Shown here: positions 18,801-26,090 of the stretch, piece after piece
Layout of the letters: each line of letters starts with the position of its first letter
Numbering within the stretch: position 1 is the stretch's first letter
From: Rhodobacteraceae bacterium HIMB11
GTDB lineage: Bacteria > Pseudomonadota > Alphaproteobacteria > Rhodobacterales > Rhodobacteraceae
Reading direction: 5' to 3'
NCBI GenBank assembly: GCA_000472185.1
Contig: AVDB01000002.1
Location: 345,740-409,739, forward strand
Length of the DNA stretch: 64,000 nt
Notes under the pieces: generated by a model
The model's input: only the letters and a program-made list of their open reading frames with translations
Database searches by the model: none
What the model was told of the DNA's origin: nothing
Translations under genes and position numbers: made by a program

Positions 18801-19114
18801 CGTAGCCTCCAAGCATGGGCTTCCGCTTCTTCATATTGCTTAAGGAGCCTGTATAAATCTTTTTTGCTGAGACCTCTGAACGTGTACGCATTACTGAAAG
18901 CATTTATCTGCAGCTTTTTGAACGGCCAGCCACCATGCTTTTTTTGTAGGACATCCGTGTACTTTACGGGTACGTTGCTATGTCTCTTATCAAGTGTGAA
19001 ATGATCTTCATGGAATGTGACGGCTTTAAACTTAGTAAGGCCGAATAGGTACGCAAATATCCGGTAGATTCCTCGTCGTTTAAATTGGTCTTTGGTCATT
19101 CTATGCAATGGCAT
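15881..19114 (-). CDS. helicase IV (HelD)-like SF1 helicase with nuclease insertion and C-terminal zinc fingers
   Basis: A 1077-residue 3'-5' helicase-type protein. Walker A AAAGSGKT is at 226-233, the Walker B region VDEFQDIS starts at 601, then VGDDWQAIFRFAG, and motif VI is YVSLTRAKKK; these match E. coli helicase IV closely. E. coli HelD is 684 residues. The extra parts are an insertion at about 370-480 with a PD-(D/E)xK-like nuclease core (QPDF with Asp417, IYIEH with Glu428), several topoisomerase-type CxxC zinc fingers from about 880 to 980, and a Myb/HTH-like end (SWSDEEEDRLKQL). Probably processes DNA ends or forks for the element or restricts foreign DNA. Confidence 0.85.
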   Translation of the reverse strand: MPLHRMTKDQFKRRGIYRIFAYLFGLTKFKAVTFHEDHFTLDKRHSNVPVKYTDVLQKKHGGWPFKKLQINAFSNAYTFRGLSKKDLYRLLKQYEEAEAHAWRLRLKNFETDLRLVSSWITDVEQRNYFQRTSVFASRMSTARKIERGIIGKIPNLVAREQLAKDLRKTRRFLENTHGVRESCNAAYIPMEIAREQKLFDEIESHPLTDEQRKSVVVDEDANLVVAAAGSGKTSVIVAKAAWLLSKGLRKPDELLLLAFARDARLEMATRLKQRIPGLTDTEISVHTFHSLGLDILGRATGSRPSLSKLAEDKLALQNFINHAIRLNLNNNDYRILLNKWFTEFFAPYESEFDFENYGQYWNYIKKHKIRSLKGELVKSFEECEIANFLYTNGIEYIYETDYEYKTSDIKRRQYQPDFYLPKFQIYIEHLGLRGFARTAPYVDRKEYLKSLRWKRDLHKQNGTTLVETYSCEKSQGVLTSRLKEKLEEKGVIFNPLDPDAMFDILRDMGRLDPFTALVTTFLGHFKGSHLTEDILHARNASMDEKTQARNAAFINVFMPVFNSYQEQLQIEDKIDFHDMISLACEQLETGKFQSPFRYIMVDEFQDISVGRSKLVSALQKYHTDTQLFCVGDDWQAIFRFAGSDINVMKEFSSFFGNFERTDLSMTFRSEEKITKHATHFILQNEDQIAKKVSSFRKHHNPSVYVCFQKSHGEHYLSDILQQIADENDGDNKAEVLILGRYNLKTYSRDYAKILSDLRGQFPDLEISFKTAHRSKGLEADYVIILEAIADNLGFPNERADDHVLDLVLAKAEDFPNSEERRLFYVSLTRAKKKVFICTESGKISPFVEELVQSPFQCEIWGKPSSALPKCHKCFEGKLTLKTGPYGNFWSCNNYPYCEHSEQPCPHCKQGFPGQNSVNELRCDVCEQLIARCPKPDCGGHLQQEIGPYGSFWGCSKFRDTGCDYKTKHLPNISQRVTTTADPKPLSPPKRVKQVPKEPNQRLTENRSSHQSSEKLIPNKENIDQLRKTVTNAYKSWSDEEEDRLKQLVANGESVKSIAELMGRQVGAIRSRMGKLGL

Positions 19115-19179
19115 TAAGTGTCTTATCTCTGTTAACTAATCGTAACTTAACAAATTTAATACACTTAACAACGTATGTG

Positions 19180-20067
19180 TTAAGACCTCTCAATCAATCT
19201 ATATGGCTTTGTCTGATTTTCCCTTGTGATACGACCAGCTGACGCAAGCCGTTTACAGGCCTCGCTTATTTGAGGCTCTGACCTCTGCAACATTTTGGCG
19301 ATTTCACTTACACGTAATTCACCGTATCTTTCTATCAGGTTTAATATGTCACTTTTCGTTGGTGCTCGGTCAGAAATATCAGCACCAGCGCCTGTTTTCT
19401 CAGTATAGCGTCCATCCGAAAACGTCAGAATTTTTTTGCTGGGTAAGATTAAACGACCTTTGGTATTGAGAACCGTTTCACCATTTCCGGTACTTAATAT
19501 CATCAAATTATCGGGAACACCTTGGACCGCAGTAGAACCAATGATTTTGTCGAAAGGATCGTCGCTGTCATTAGCGTTTGACTTACCAGAGTGTGTTAAC
19601 ACCAAGCCGTCCATGTCATATTTATCCACGAGCTCTTTTATCTCTGTCATTGCGTGATATTCTGCATCATAGCTGCCGATGTTGCGTCTCTTCAGCTTGG
19701 CTAGGATGTCCACAATAAGTATACTTGGTCTCATACTTATTATAACAGCCTCTAAATCGCGCTCACCACCCTGTCCAAAGCCCTTTAGCTCACCTTCTAA
19801 TACAAGATGCACACGGTGTTTTTCAGTGAACTCAGAGAACCGCCCCTGTGCCATTCGGGGATTATATTCCAAAGCCAGGTACAAAACACTTTTCTCAAGT
19901 GATATGTCGGCAGCTATCTGTTCTGCCAAAGTAGATTTACCGGACTTCGGCTTGCCCCCGAGCAAAGTGAGACCCGCAGGTAACCAGCGATGTATTTGAT
20001 CTTTAACATCTAATTTTAAGCTCAGGACTTCGCTAACGTGACGGCCAACTAGCGGTTCAGTCCGCAT
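19180..20067 (-). CDS. RepA-like AAA ATPase (DnaB/RecA-fold)
   Basis: A 295-residue RecA-fold ATPase of the AAA_25/RepA type common in plasmids and islands. Walker A is GKPKSGKST (residues 38-46), and Walker B is ILIVD ending at Asp120, with a VLTHSGKS sensor-like strand. The last 70 residues form a winged-helix domain (SDILNLIERYGELRVSEIAKMLQRS). It probably helps open or unwind the element's origin. AAGGA 8 nt upstream favours the start at 20067, which overlaps the preceding gene by 11 nt; the frame is open to 20088. Confidence 0.8.
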   Translation of the reverse strand: MRTEPLVGRHVSEVLSLKLDVKDQIHRWLPAGLTLLGGKPKSGKSTLAEQIAADISLEKSVLYLALEYNPRMAQGRFSEFTEKHRVHLVLEGELKGFGQGGERDLEAVIISMRPSILIVDILAKLKRRNIGSYDAEYHAMTEIKELVDKYDMDGLVLTHSGKSNANDSDDPFDKIIGSTAVQGVPDNLMILSTGNGETVLNTKGRLILPSKKILTFSDGRYTEKTGAGADISDRAPTKSDILNLIERYGELRVSEIAKMLQRSEPQISEACKRLASAGRITRENQTKPYRLIERS

Positions 20068-20290
20068 TCTCGTTTTCCTTCGTTGCAATTTTTAGAACAC
20101 TGATAACAAACGCTCGGTAATCGTCGTTCCATCCGCCTTTAGGTGGACACTCGCCTATTTTGCCAAGAATATAATCCCGTGATCGGCCATAAGTTGTTTG
20201 ATCGTCGATCCAGTTTACTATGCTCTTAAACCATTTCCCATGGGGCGGGTGAAACATCCATTGGCTTGTTTGTTTTTTGGGATTTGACAA
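20057..20290 (-). CDS. small protein, 77 residues, unknown
   Basis: Starts at a TTG with GGGAG upstream, directly after alpA, and overlaps the RepA-like ATPase gene by 11 nt. That makes it the middle gene of an alpA, small protein, ATPase unit. The sequence is polar with several tryptophans (WMFHPPHGKWFKSIVNW). No family recognised. The tight overlaps on both sides support translation. Confidence 0.6.
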   Translation of the reverse strand: MSNPKKQTSQWMFHPPHGKWFKSIVNWIDDQTTYGRSRDYILGKIGECPPKGGWNDDYRAFVISVLKIATKENENAD

Positions 20291-20291
20291 T

Positions 20292-20492
20292 TTAAGTTCT
20301 CCCTTGTCGAATTATGGTGGATCGATTGCGATTATCCATCCAATTTTCGATTTCTTGTGAGCACCATCCAACTGCACGTGTCCCAATCTGTACTGGACGT
20401 GGAAAGTTACCAGCGTCCATCATTCGGTATATTGTTGATCTCGATAAACCTAATTTCTTTTCGAGGTCGCGGCGGCGATAGTAATGTTTCAT
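20292..20492 (-). CDS. AlpA family excisionase/transcriptional regulator
   Basis: A 66-residue MerR-like helix-turn-helix protein: YYRRRDLEKKLGLSRSTIYRMM, then FPRPVQIGTRAVGW. AlpA-type proteins activate integrase or replication genes of P4-like and other satellite elements and can act as excision factors. AAAGGT precedes the ATG at 20492; the frame is open farther up but homologues start here. It overlaps no neighbour but lies within the 3' end region of the 262-residue gene upstream. Confidence 0.88.
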   Translation of the reverse strand: MKHYYRRRDLEKKLGLSRSTIYRMMDAGNFPRPVQIGTRAVGWCSQEIENWMDNRNRSTIIRQGRT

Positions 20493-20496
20493 AGTG

Positions 20497-21285
20497 TTAC
20501 CTTTCAGCGTCGAGAGTTGTGTTGTTTGAGCGCTTCTGGGTATTTTTGGGAGCAATGGCGATAAAAAAATAACGGAGGAAATTATTTAATTTTTTATTTT
20601 CCTCCGTTAGCAGCTTCTTGATGTAATGTTCGACATTTGCTTCGATTTCCAGCAGTGCAAAAACTGCTGATAGAAATGAGTGGAATTTGCCTCCTGCAAC
20701 ATTGCTGTCGGTATAAGGGTCGTGCGTAATTGAAATGTTATAATCAGTTCCTGCCTTGAAAATGTCTGCACATATCTTGGCAATGTAATAGGCAGCGGTT
20801 TTTTGTTTTCTGCCTTTCTTTGGCGGTGGATTTGTTTCAGAGCCACTTAAAACGGCAATTAATCCACGATCTGAAGTGCTTAACATTCTTGCGGCTTCGT
20901 CTACTTGATCAGCAATTGGTGAGAGAGAATTAGCTAAAATCTCGCTGTAGCTATTTTCACTCAAGCGGTACTCCTGCTTAAGTTTATCATTTGCGTTAAT
21001 CTGAGACTGTTTCTCAAGAGCGATGCTACCATGATGTCCAACTTGCAGAAGTAATTCCCTGGCTTGTAAAAGTTTTGCGGCAGCCTTTTTGAGGTGTTCC
21101 CGATCTTTTTCAGGTGGTTTATCGCCAGCAACTATTTTTTCGAAAGATTTCCCGAACAGCCAAGCATCGATTATTGCATTCGCATATTCAGCAGTTTCGT
21201 GTGCTTCAATTTTTGAAGTATGTTGCATAATGAGTTTAGAAATTTCTGCCTCAATGTAATGCCAATTAGGGATGTTCATTTCCAA
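20497..21285 (-). CDS. unknown protein, 262 residues, next to integrase
   Basis: A predicted mostly helical, soluble protein with no family recognised. It has a lysine-rich middle (PPPKKGRKQK) and a C-terminus rich in Asn and Lys. It starts within the last codons of the integrase gene (20-nt overlap) and ends 4 nt before the alpA start, so integrase, this gene and alpA probably form one transcript. Proteins of similar size and position are common in alphaproteobacterial integrase-AlpA islands, but their role is not known to me. An alternative start is the Met at position 3. Confidence 0.6.
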   Translation of the reverse strand: MEMNIPNWHYIEAEISKLIMQHTSKIEAHETAEYANAIIDAWLFGKSFEKIVAGDKPPEKDREHLKKAAAKLLQARELLLQVGHHGSIALEKQSQINANDKLKQEYRLSENSYSEILANSLSPIADQVDEAARMLSTSDRGLIAVLSGSETNPPPKKGRKQKTAAYYIAKICADIFKAGTDYNISITHDPYTDSNVAGGKFHSFLSAVFALLEIEANVEHYIKKLLTEENKKLNNFLRYFFIAIAPKNTQKRSNNTTLDAER

Positions 21286-22504
21286 TTTTCCCTTCCAAAA
21301 AGTAGTGCCATTTGCTCAACAACTTCGCGCGCTCATCTAACAAGTCTGTCCTGTAGTAAGCATGCTCTACCTCTGAACCAAACTTATGTGCCAACTGCAG
21401 TTCAGCAGCCTCCCGTGATTGCCCTGTCTCAGCAACCCAGTCTCTGAACGTTGAGCGTAGGCCATGAGGCACTGCTGGAAGTACGGACCCTTGATCTACA
21501 AATCCATGTGCATCACTAGCATGCATCCGCTTCATTAGCGCGGATAGCGTCATATCTGACAGTGTCGTGAGGTTTCCCGATTTAAATACCAACCCTGATT
21601 GATCATTTGTGTCGCTGATCAGCTCATACATGGCAGAAGTAATTGGCACTCTATGTTCGCGCTTAGCTTTCATTCTCTCCGCTGGGCGCGTCCAAATGCC
21701 AAGGTAGCCGCGCTTCTTTGCTTCAGTTTTTTCAAATAGATGTACTTCTTCCCAACGCATGCCTCTGATCTCTCCTGACCGTGATGCTGTCATGGTAAGG
21801 AGCATTAGGGCCTTAGCGCCTGTTCCATCGCGCTCCTTTAGTTCAGCCCACCATCTCTGAGCGTCCTTTAGTTGCAGGGCAGGGTGGTTTCGTTTGGTTT
21901 TGACTTTGGACTTTTGAGGTAGCAAAGCTGAGAGGTTACCTTGCCATGCCGCTGGATTAGGTGGCGACATCATACCTTTGACAATTGCATAGTCTAGAAC
22001 CCTCTCAATCCGCCCACGCAAGCGACTTGCTGTCTCTGTTTTGTTTTTCCAGATAGGCTGGAGCAAAACGTGTATCTCATTCACTGAGATTTCATTAACG
22101 GGCATGCTTCCAATGAATGGAAGAGCATATGTCTCAAGTGTGGTGCGCCATTGCGCTCTATGTTTGGTATTTTTCAATTCGTCTAGGATTGAGGGTAGAG
22201 CCATTTCCACGACTTCTTTGAAAGATGGGATCGTCTTTGGTTTAACCCTTTCTAGTTTAGGGTTGATCCCGCGCTGCGCCAGAGCCTTGTTCTCAGCAGC
22301 AATTCGACGGGCTTCGGCTAGGGAAATCATCGGATAATTACCTAGACCCAATTCAAGCTGTTTGCCGCCAAAACGTATCTTCTGAGACCAACTTTTTGAT
22401 CCTGACTTGCGGACATAAATATGTAAGCCAGTGCCACTGTCATCATAGTAACGGCCAGGTTTCATTTCTTGGTTTAACGCTTGCGCAGTTAGTCTCTTTG
22501 GCAT
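21266..22504 (-). CDS. tyrosine integrase of element 1 (DUF4102/P4 type)
   Basis: Catalyses site-specific recombination at tRNA-Ser. The 412-residue protein has an N-terminal DUF4102 arm-binding domain (KPGRYYDDSGTGLHIYV, GLGNYPMISLAEAR), a central core-binding domain, and a catalytic domain with the active-site pattern ASRSGEIRG (Arg), HGLRSTFRDW (His-x-x-Arg) and a nucleophilic Tyr in EHAYYRTDL. The start MPKRL at 22504 is chosen by alignment with the element 2 integrase (MPKTG); the frame is open to 22543. The G-rich ribosome site lies inside the right arm repeat, so binding there could repress the gene. Confidence 0.93.
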   Translation of the reverse strand: MPKRLTAQALNQEMKPGRYYDDSGTGLHIYVRKSGSKSWSQKIRFGGKQLELGLGNYPMISLAEARRIAAENKALAQRGINPKLERVKPKTIPSFKEVVEMALPSILDELKNTKHRAQWRTTLETYALPFIGSMPVNEISVNEIHVLLQPIWKNKTETASRLRGRIERVLDYAIVKGMMSPPNPAAWQGNLSALLPQKSKVKTKRNHPALQLKDAQRWWAELKERDGTGAKALMLLTMTASRSGEIRGMRWEEVHLFEKTEAKKRGYLGIWTRPAERMKAKREHRVPITSAMYELISDTNDQSGLVFKSGNLTTLSDMTLSALMKRMHASDAHGFVDQGSVLPAVPHGLRSTFRDWVAETGQSREAAELQLAHKFGSEVEHAYYRTDLLDERAKLLSKWHYFLEGKIGNEHP

Positions 22505-22533
22505 TTCGCCCCCACATTCGCCCCCACAAATTT
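22505..22533 (+). repeat. element 1 right subterminal repeat (putative integrase arm site)
   Basis: 28 of 29 bases match 7780-7808, same orientation. It ends 115 nt before the right att core and touches the integrase start codon, covering its ribosome site. An atcaataaa motif at 22588 (IHF-like) lies 61 nt before the core, as in element 2. Confidence 0.7.
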
Positions 22534-22648
22534 GCAAGAACATATGATAATTATCTGGTATTAGTGAGAATAAGTGAAGTATAAAGTATCAATAAAATAA
22601 GAACTATTAAGTATATACGAGACTTTGTAGGAATGATAATTGTACGGA

Positions 22649-22663
22649 CTTCGTTTCCGCCAC
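22649..22663 (+). repeat. att core, copy 2 (junction of elements 1 and 2)
   Basis: Identical 15 bases to the tRNA-Ser 3' end. Serves as right end of element 1 and left end of element 2. Confidence 0.9.
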
Positions 22664-22716
22664 ATTCCCTTTTTAATTTTAAGCTTATCAATGGATTATA
22701 GTTGTGTGGCGATTTT

Positions 22717-22741
22717 TGTCCCCAATCCTGTCCCCTAAAAA
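22717..22741 (+). repeat. element 2 left subterminal repeat (putative integrase arm site)
   Basis: Two gtcccc-type units; 22 of 25 bases match 36788-36812 in direct orientation. It starts 53 nt inside the att core, the same geometry as element 1 but with a different sequence. An IHF-consensus match, tatcaatggatta, lies at 22686-22698 between core and arm. Confidence 0.65.
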
Positions 22742-22758
22742 TAATCTGACGCCGCCCA

Positions 22759-22838
22759 TCGCGCGCGTGCGCGACCCTGTGCTTTATGCGTGTTTTGCCT
22801 CGCGCTCGCGCGCAACCCTTGCGTCCTGCTGTCTTCGC
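22759..22838 (+). repeat. CG-rich alternating repeat, copy A
   Basis: About 80 bp rich in cgcgcgtgcgcg steps and sharing a central tgctttatgcgtgttttgcc with 30323-30402 (roughly 85% identical by eye). Further cgcgtgcg tracts continue to about 22950. The gene-free stretch 22664-23054 otherwise holds only the arm repeat. The alternating purine-pyrimidine tracts could adopt Z-DNA; role unknown. Confidence 0.7.
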
Positions 22839-23054
22839 GCGCGCGTCACTGTGTTTCGTAGTGTTGAAGTCTGCATCGCGCGTGCGTGCGCGACTTGATC
22901 AATTTAGTCTGTGTCAGGGGTCTACGCGTGCGCCCGCGTGCGACTGGATCATTTTGTGTGACCACATCACCAACCTGCTTCGTTTGAGCATTCCTCAAAA
23001 GTTAAATTTGGGTGGTATTCTTTGCACCACTTGTGGCGTTCTTTAATTCCTCAA

Positions 23055-23435
23055 TCACGCTGACATCACAATGTCGGAAATAGCGTACATTTTCCAACCA
23101 TCTGATGTATGTTTATATGCGTAGAAACCCGAAGCCTCTTCAATTAGGCTACCATCTGACCGCAATCGTCTACAGTTTCTCATTAAAACATGCGCTTTTG
23201 TCTCGCTGTGTGCAACAATATCAATTTCAAAATTTTCACTTGTTGACCATCCTTTTGCAGCCTTCATCTCTGTTGGGGAGATTGGAAAGCTATCTAGAGT
23301 GCTGACAACTCCATCGCCAATATATGTTAATGGAAATTCGACACATTCATTGATAGTGTCCACGTCTTCATTCACAAAAGCGTTCAAGTATTTTTGATAA
23401 GCTACAAGTAGCTCGCGCCGTGTTTCTTTTTGCAA
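23055..23435 (-). CDS. NTF2-like (SnoaL/DUF4440-type) protein
   Basis: A 126-residue protein with the look of the NTF2-like cone fold: an N-terminal helix LLVAYQKYLNAFVNEDVDTINECVEFP, given here only in outline, then alternating strands ending in GFYAYKHTSDGWKMYAI. Such proteins act as small-molecule isomerases, dehydratases or binding proteins. The substrate cannot be inferred. It lies 15 nt downstream of the GFA-family gene, probably in the same transcript. Confidence 0.6.
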   Translation of the reverse strand: MQKETRRELLVAYQKYLNAFVNEDVDTINECVEFPLTYIGDGVVSTLDSFPISPTEMKAAKGWSTSENFEIDIVAHSETKAHVLMRNCRRLRSDGSLIEEASGFYAYKHTSDGWKMYAISDIVMSA

Positions 23436-23450
23436 AAACTTATTCCTTTT

Positions 23451-23894
23451 TCATAAAGGCTCAGCAGCAGAGCCATCCTCGTTCATTCGGTGTTTTGCAT
23501 AGACGACATCATCATCATGCGCAGATACCCAGTGGAAACTTTCATCTGCAAACATGTGAGTATTCACATCGATTTGGCTTGGGTCATCCAGCGTCCCTAT
23601 CATCATTACGCGTCGATCAGGAAACCGTTCAGTTGTTGCTGTAACTTGTGTCGAACATGTTGGACAAAAATGAATATATAATTCGCGGCCGTGTTCATCG
23701 CTTTTGTAAGTATAGGTCCGTAATTCACCATCGTTAAATTGCACGTCGTCAAGATTAAACGACATTGCAGCGCGATAGGCGGTACCCAAGCTACGCTGAC
23801 AAAACCGACAATGGCATGCGTAAGAAGCAATTGGCGCAGACTTGCATGTGAAACGCACAGAGCCACACAAGCAGCCCCCTTGGATTTCTGTCAT
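23451..23894 (-). CDS. GFA family protein (glutathione-dependent formaldehyde-activating-like)
   Basis: A 147-residue zinc protein of the Gfa/CENP-V fold: CLCGSVRF, then CHCRFCQRS and CPTCSTQV, the cysteines that bind two zinc ions. Despite the family name, most members have no proven role with formaldehyde. The ATG at 23894 is chosen because AGGAG stands 6 nt upstream; the frame is open to 23939. A TTGACC promoter-like block lies about 50 nt upstream. Confidence 0.9.
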   Translation of the reverse strand: MTEIQGGCLCGSVRFTCKSAPIASYACHCRFCQRSLGTAYRAAMSFNLDDVQFNDGELRTYTYKSDEHGRELYIHFCPTCSTQVTATTERFPDRRVMMIGTLDDPSQIDVNTHMFADESFHWVSAHDDDVVYAKHRMNEDGSAAEPL

Positions 23895-23922
23895 TTCGTA
23901 CTCCTGTTGAAGTTCTGCAATC

Positions 23923-23952
23923 ACTTTAGGCATGCGCACTGAGGTGGGTCAA
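23923..23952 (-). promoter_or_regulatory. putative promoter of the GFA gene
   Basis: Minus-strand TTGACC (-35) and TAAAGT (-10) are separated by 18 nt. The surrounding bases (CTTTGACCCACC) recur upstream of the gene starting at 24692, which supports a shared promoter type. Confidence 0.4.
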
Positions 23953-24080
23953 AGATAAACTTCGAGTGCCCCCCAATGATCCCACTACAGTGTGGATTTT
24001 GCAAAAGAGGAAATGAGTATTTTAATTTAGAAACAGATTAGCCTTGTTGCCCTGTAGGCGTCAGGTGATTGTGGGTTACT

Positions 24081-24353
24081 TCACCCTCGTGATAAAAACT
24101 GTCTTTTACATGGTTCTATTAACTCAAGCATTTTTTGTCTGCCAGTGAGATTTTTTTCTGCTTCTTCAAACGATGGATAAAGCGCGATGGAAATACCTGA
24201 AGTAGGACCTGTCTGAATATTTATAACCTGTAATTGATTAGGGAACAGATCATCCCTCACTTCAGCATAGATTTTCTCTACTTCGCCCATGCCGCTTTCG
24301 TCAAAAATTCCATCATCGTCACTCGTGCAATCGCCATCACACCTAACCCTCAA
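24081..24353 (-). CDS. small protein, 90 residues, unknown
   Basis: An intact frame starting at a TTG next to the upstream stop; an internal ATG (residue 22, MGEVEKIYAEV) may be the true start. The C-terminal two thirds resemble the ferredoxin-like fold of small monooxygenase-like proteins (LQVINIQTGPTSGISIALYPSFEEAEKN), but this is only a general impression. It is downstream of another small protein and probably co-transcribed with it. Confidence 0.4.
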   Translation of the reverse strand: MRVRCDGDCTSDDDGIFDESGMGEVEKIYAEVRDDLFPNQLQVINIQTGPTSGISIALYPSFEEAEKNLTGRQKMLELIEPCKRQFLSRG

Positions 24354-24692
24354 TTATCTACTAAAATAGTGTTGATCGACTTTCTGATCCGCCGGCATAA
24401 ACGCTGAGGTGAAACGTTCTGTCTCAAATACAATGGAGGAAAAAAACTCTGTCATACCCCAAGCCTCTATCTGTTTATAAACTTGCTCCTCATTTTCGGC
24501 CAAAAAGTGTGTGCAGTAGAAGTCACTTTTCATTCCCTGCCATACTTGCATTGCCGTTGCAAAATCGCCTTCGACAGTAGCGGCCCATTCTCCATGTGTC
24601 AGGTCCTCAGAATATACAGTTTTAAAGTATTCTTTGTACTGCTCGGCCGCCTCATCACTGTGTACGCTATGTATTGCGATAAAGTTTTTCAT
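24354..24692 (-). CDS. small protein, 112 residues, possible ABM/DUF-type fold
   Basis: Starts MKNFIAIHSVHSDE and reads as a small soluble protein with aromatic residues and two short helices. It may belong to the dimeric alpha-beta barrel group, but no family is firmly recognised. A promoter-like TTGACC-N17-TCATAT lies just upstream. It is next to the 90-residue gene. Confidence 0.5.
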   Translation of the reverse strand: MKNFIAIHSVHSDEAAEQYKEYFKTVYSEDLTHGEWAATVEGDFATAMQVWQGMKSDFYCTHFLAENEEQVYKQIEAWGMTEFFSSIVFETERFTSAFMPADQKVDQHYFSR

Positions 24693-24699
24693 GCCTCGA

Positions 24700-24728
24700 A
24701 TATGAACCAGCGTAGGGGGGTGGGTCAA
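24700..24728 (-). promoter_or_regulatory. putative sigma-70-like promoter
   Basis: Minus-strand TTGACC (24723-24728) and TCATAT (24700-24705), spacing 17 nt. The -35 region is repeated upstream of the GFA gene. Confidence 0.45.
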
Positions 24729-24825
24729 AGACAAATATCAACAATTGGTAACCGGCGTCCCCTCCTTTTTTGCGTTCTTGGAATTTTTAGCTGAATACGC
24801 AATGAAATATATGAGCTAAAATATA

Positions 24826-25419
24826 TTATTGGTTCAACAAAGACTGCAGTGAGATCAAGACAACGAAGATTAAGCACGTCGCCATCACGATATTTATTTG
24901 CTTTTGTCGATGTGCTGATAAATTAAGTTCGTTAAGTTTTACTCCAGCTAGTAGCCAAGTGAAATGAAACGAAAACCAGAGCAAGTTCATCACAACAAGT
25001 TTTACCAAAACTTCTGCTAGAAAGTTATCTGGGTATAAAACAAAACCACTAAAAAATGTTGTATGGGCGGCGTACGCTTTTGGATTTAATATTTGAAGGA
25101 TTACGCCTGTCGAAAGAGTTGGCGCGCTCATGTGTATAAAAGCAACCTTGGAACCAGCAAAAGCGATGCGTAAACCAAGATAACCAAAGTAACTGGCGCA
25201 GGCTATGAATAGTACGCCTCGAATAATCGGATCAGCTAAAATTATGGTTGCGACACCTGATATAACTGCAAGACTAACGATTGTATGACCCAGCCACAAA
25301 CCTGTCACATAGTTTAAACCTCTAGTCCATCCGTAAGCGGCTCCTGTTCCCGCGAGCGATAAGACGGCAGGACCAGGCGTTACAAACATCAAAATACAAA
25401 CGGTGATGAAAGAAAGCAT
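24826..25419 (-). CDS. LysE/RhtB family amino-acid exporter
   Basis: A 197-residue inner-membrane protein with about six hydrophobic segments. The family start is present (FVTPGPAVLSL, GAAYGWTRGL), as is the QILNPKAYAA motif in the middle. Exports amino acids or related metabolites; the substrate is not predictable. It is monocistronic, with no strong Shine-Dalgarno. Confidence 0.9.
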   Translation of the reverse strand: MLSFITVCILMFVTPGPAVLSLAGTGAAYGWTRGLNYVTGLWLGHTIVSLAVISGVATIILADPIIRGVLFIACASYFGYLGLRIAFAGSKVAFIHMSAPTLSTGVILQILNPKAYAAHTTFFSGFVLYPDNFLAEVLVKLVVMNLLWFSFHFTWLLAGVKLNELNLSAHRQKQINIVMATCLIFVVLISLQSLLNQ

Positions 25420-25512
25420 GGTGTCAACTTACTGGCCTTTCCGAAACACTCAATCAAAGAGAAATTAATTCTCTCAAATATGCCTTCACATCTGACATCA
25501 AAGGAGGACATT

Positions 25513-25590
25513 ATGGCAGATTGTGGTAGTGGTAGAAGCCTGACGGGGAAGTGTATGGGCTGGCACACTTTGACTGAAGAGCAATATTAA
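25513..25590 (+). CDS. possible 25-residue peptide
   Basis: A short frame beginning MADCGSGRSLTGK is preceded by an unusually strong ribosome site (AAGGAGG, 6 nt before ATG). No homologue is recognised. It lies in the otherwise gene-free stretch 25420-25768. Evidence is the ribosome site only. Confidence 0.3.
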   Translation: MADCGSGRSLTGKCMGWHTLTEEQY

Positions 25591-25768
25591 GAAAAAAGCT
25601 GCTTACGAAACTAAGAAAGCCGAATAATAACTACTAAATTTTGCCCGCATCGACTGTGTAATGTTTGATGGGGTTTTCACCCAACATCTACATTGATTAA
25701 ACTGGACGTAGCCAGTAGCCCAAGCCTATGTTGGTGGCCATTGGTATTGCGTGCGCGTTTTAAAGAGA

Positions 25769-26086
25769 TCAAGCTGTTCTATCCTGTGGCAACTGAGTTT
25801 GAACGGCATAAGCGGGTCCTTTATATTCTTCTATCATGGTGACACCGCCCTCCTTTGCTGCAAAATCTCTCTGAAATGTGTTTTTTTCCAAAAACGCATG
25901 GTAACTGTCTTCGGACTTATAGATTGCTACGGATCCATGAGTGTATTCGTCAATTTGATACCAAATGGTTTCAAGAACGTGTTCTTCATTGTCAAAAGTA
26001 TCTCTAACTATCATCATATAGTCGATTGCTTCCTCGGCGTTTATTGGTTTTTCGTGCTTCCAGAAAGCATTAACTATATATTTCAT
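25769..26086 (-). CDS. small protein, 105 residues, possible alpha-beta barrel monooxygenase-like fold
   Basis: Begins MKYIVNAFWKHEKP. The pattern of strand, helix, then strands with YKSEDSYHAFLEK and a late EEYKGPAY hints at the antibiotic-biosynthesis-monooxygenase/NIPSNAP group, but this is uncertain. The start at 26086 follows the stop of the NTF2-like gene by 4 nt, so the two are coupled. Confidence 0.55.
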   Translation of the reverse strand: MKYIVNAFWKHEKPINAEEAIDYMMIVRDTFDNEEHVLETIWYQIDEYTHGSVAIYKSEDSYHAFLEKNTFQRDFAAKEGGVTMIEEYKGPAYAVQTQLPQDRTA

Positions 26087-26090
26087 ACGA

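Larger units (their letters stand above)
7729..22663. mobile_element. integrative element 1 (tRNA-Ser island, satellite-like)
   Basis: The segment is bounded by identical att cores and carries a tyrosine integrase at its right end. Nearly all genes are on the minus strand, in an order reminiscent of P4-like or satellite elements: integrase, unknown protein, AlpA, RepA-like ATPase, helicase, then SSB and cargo. No structural phage genes, conjugation genes or rRNA are present. Base composition is visibly more AT-rich than the flanking backbone. Cargo includes candidate nuclease/defence genes, a four-gene small membrane protein operon and two secreted proteins. Confidence 0.88.

Noticed and set aside
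22759..22950. CRISPR-like array
   Set aside because: The CG-rich tracts are irregular and lack equal-length repeats and spacers. No cas genes anywhere in the window.
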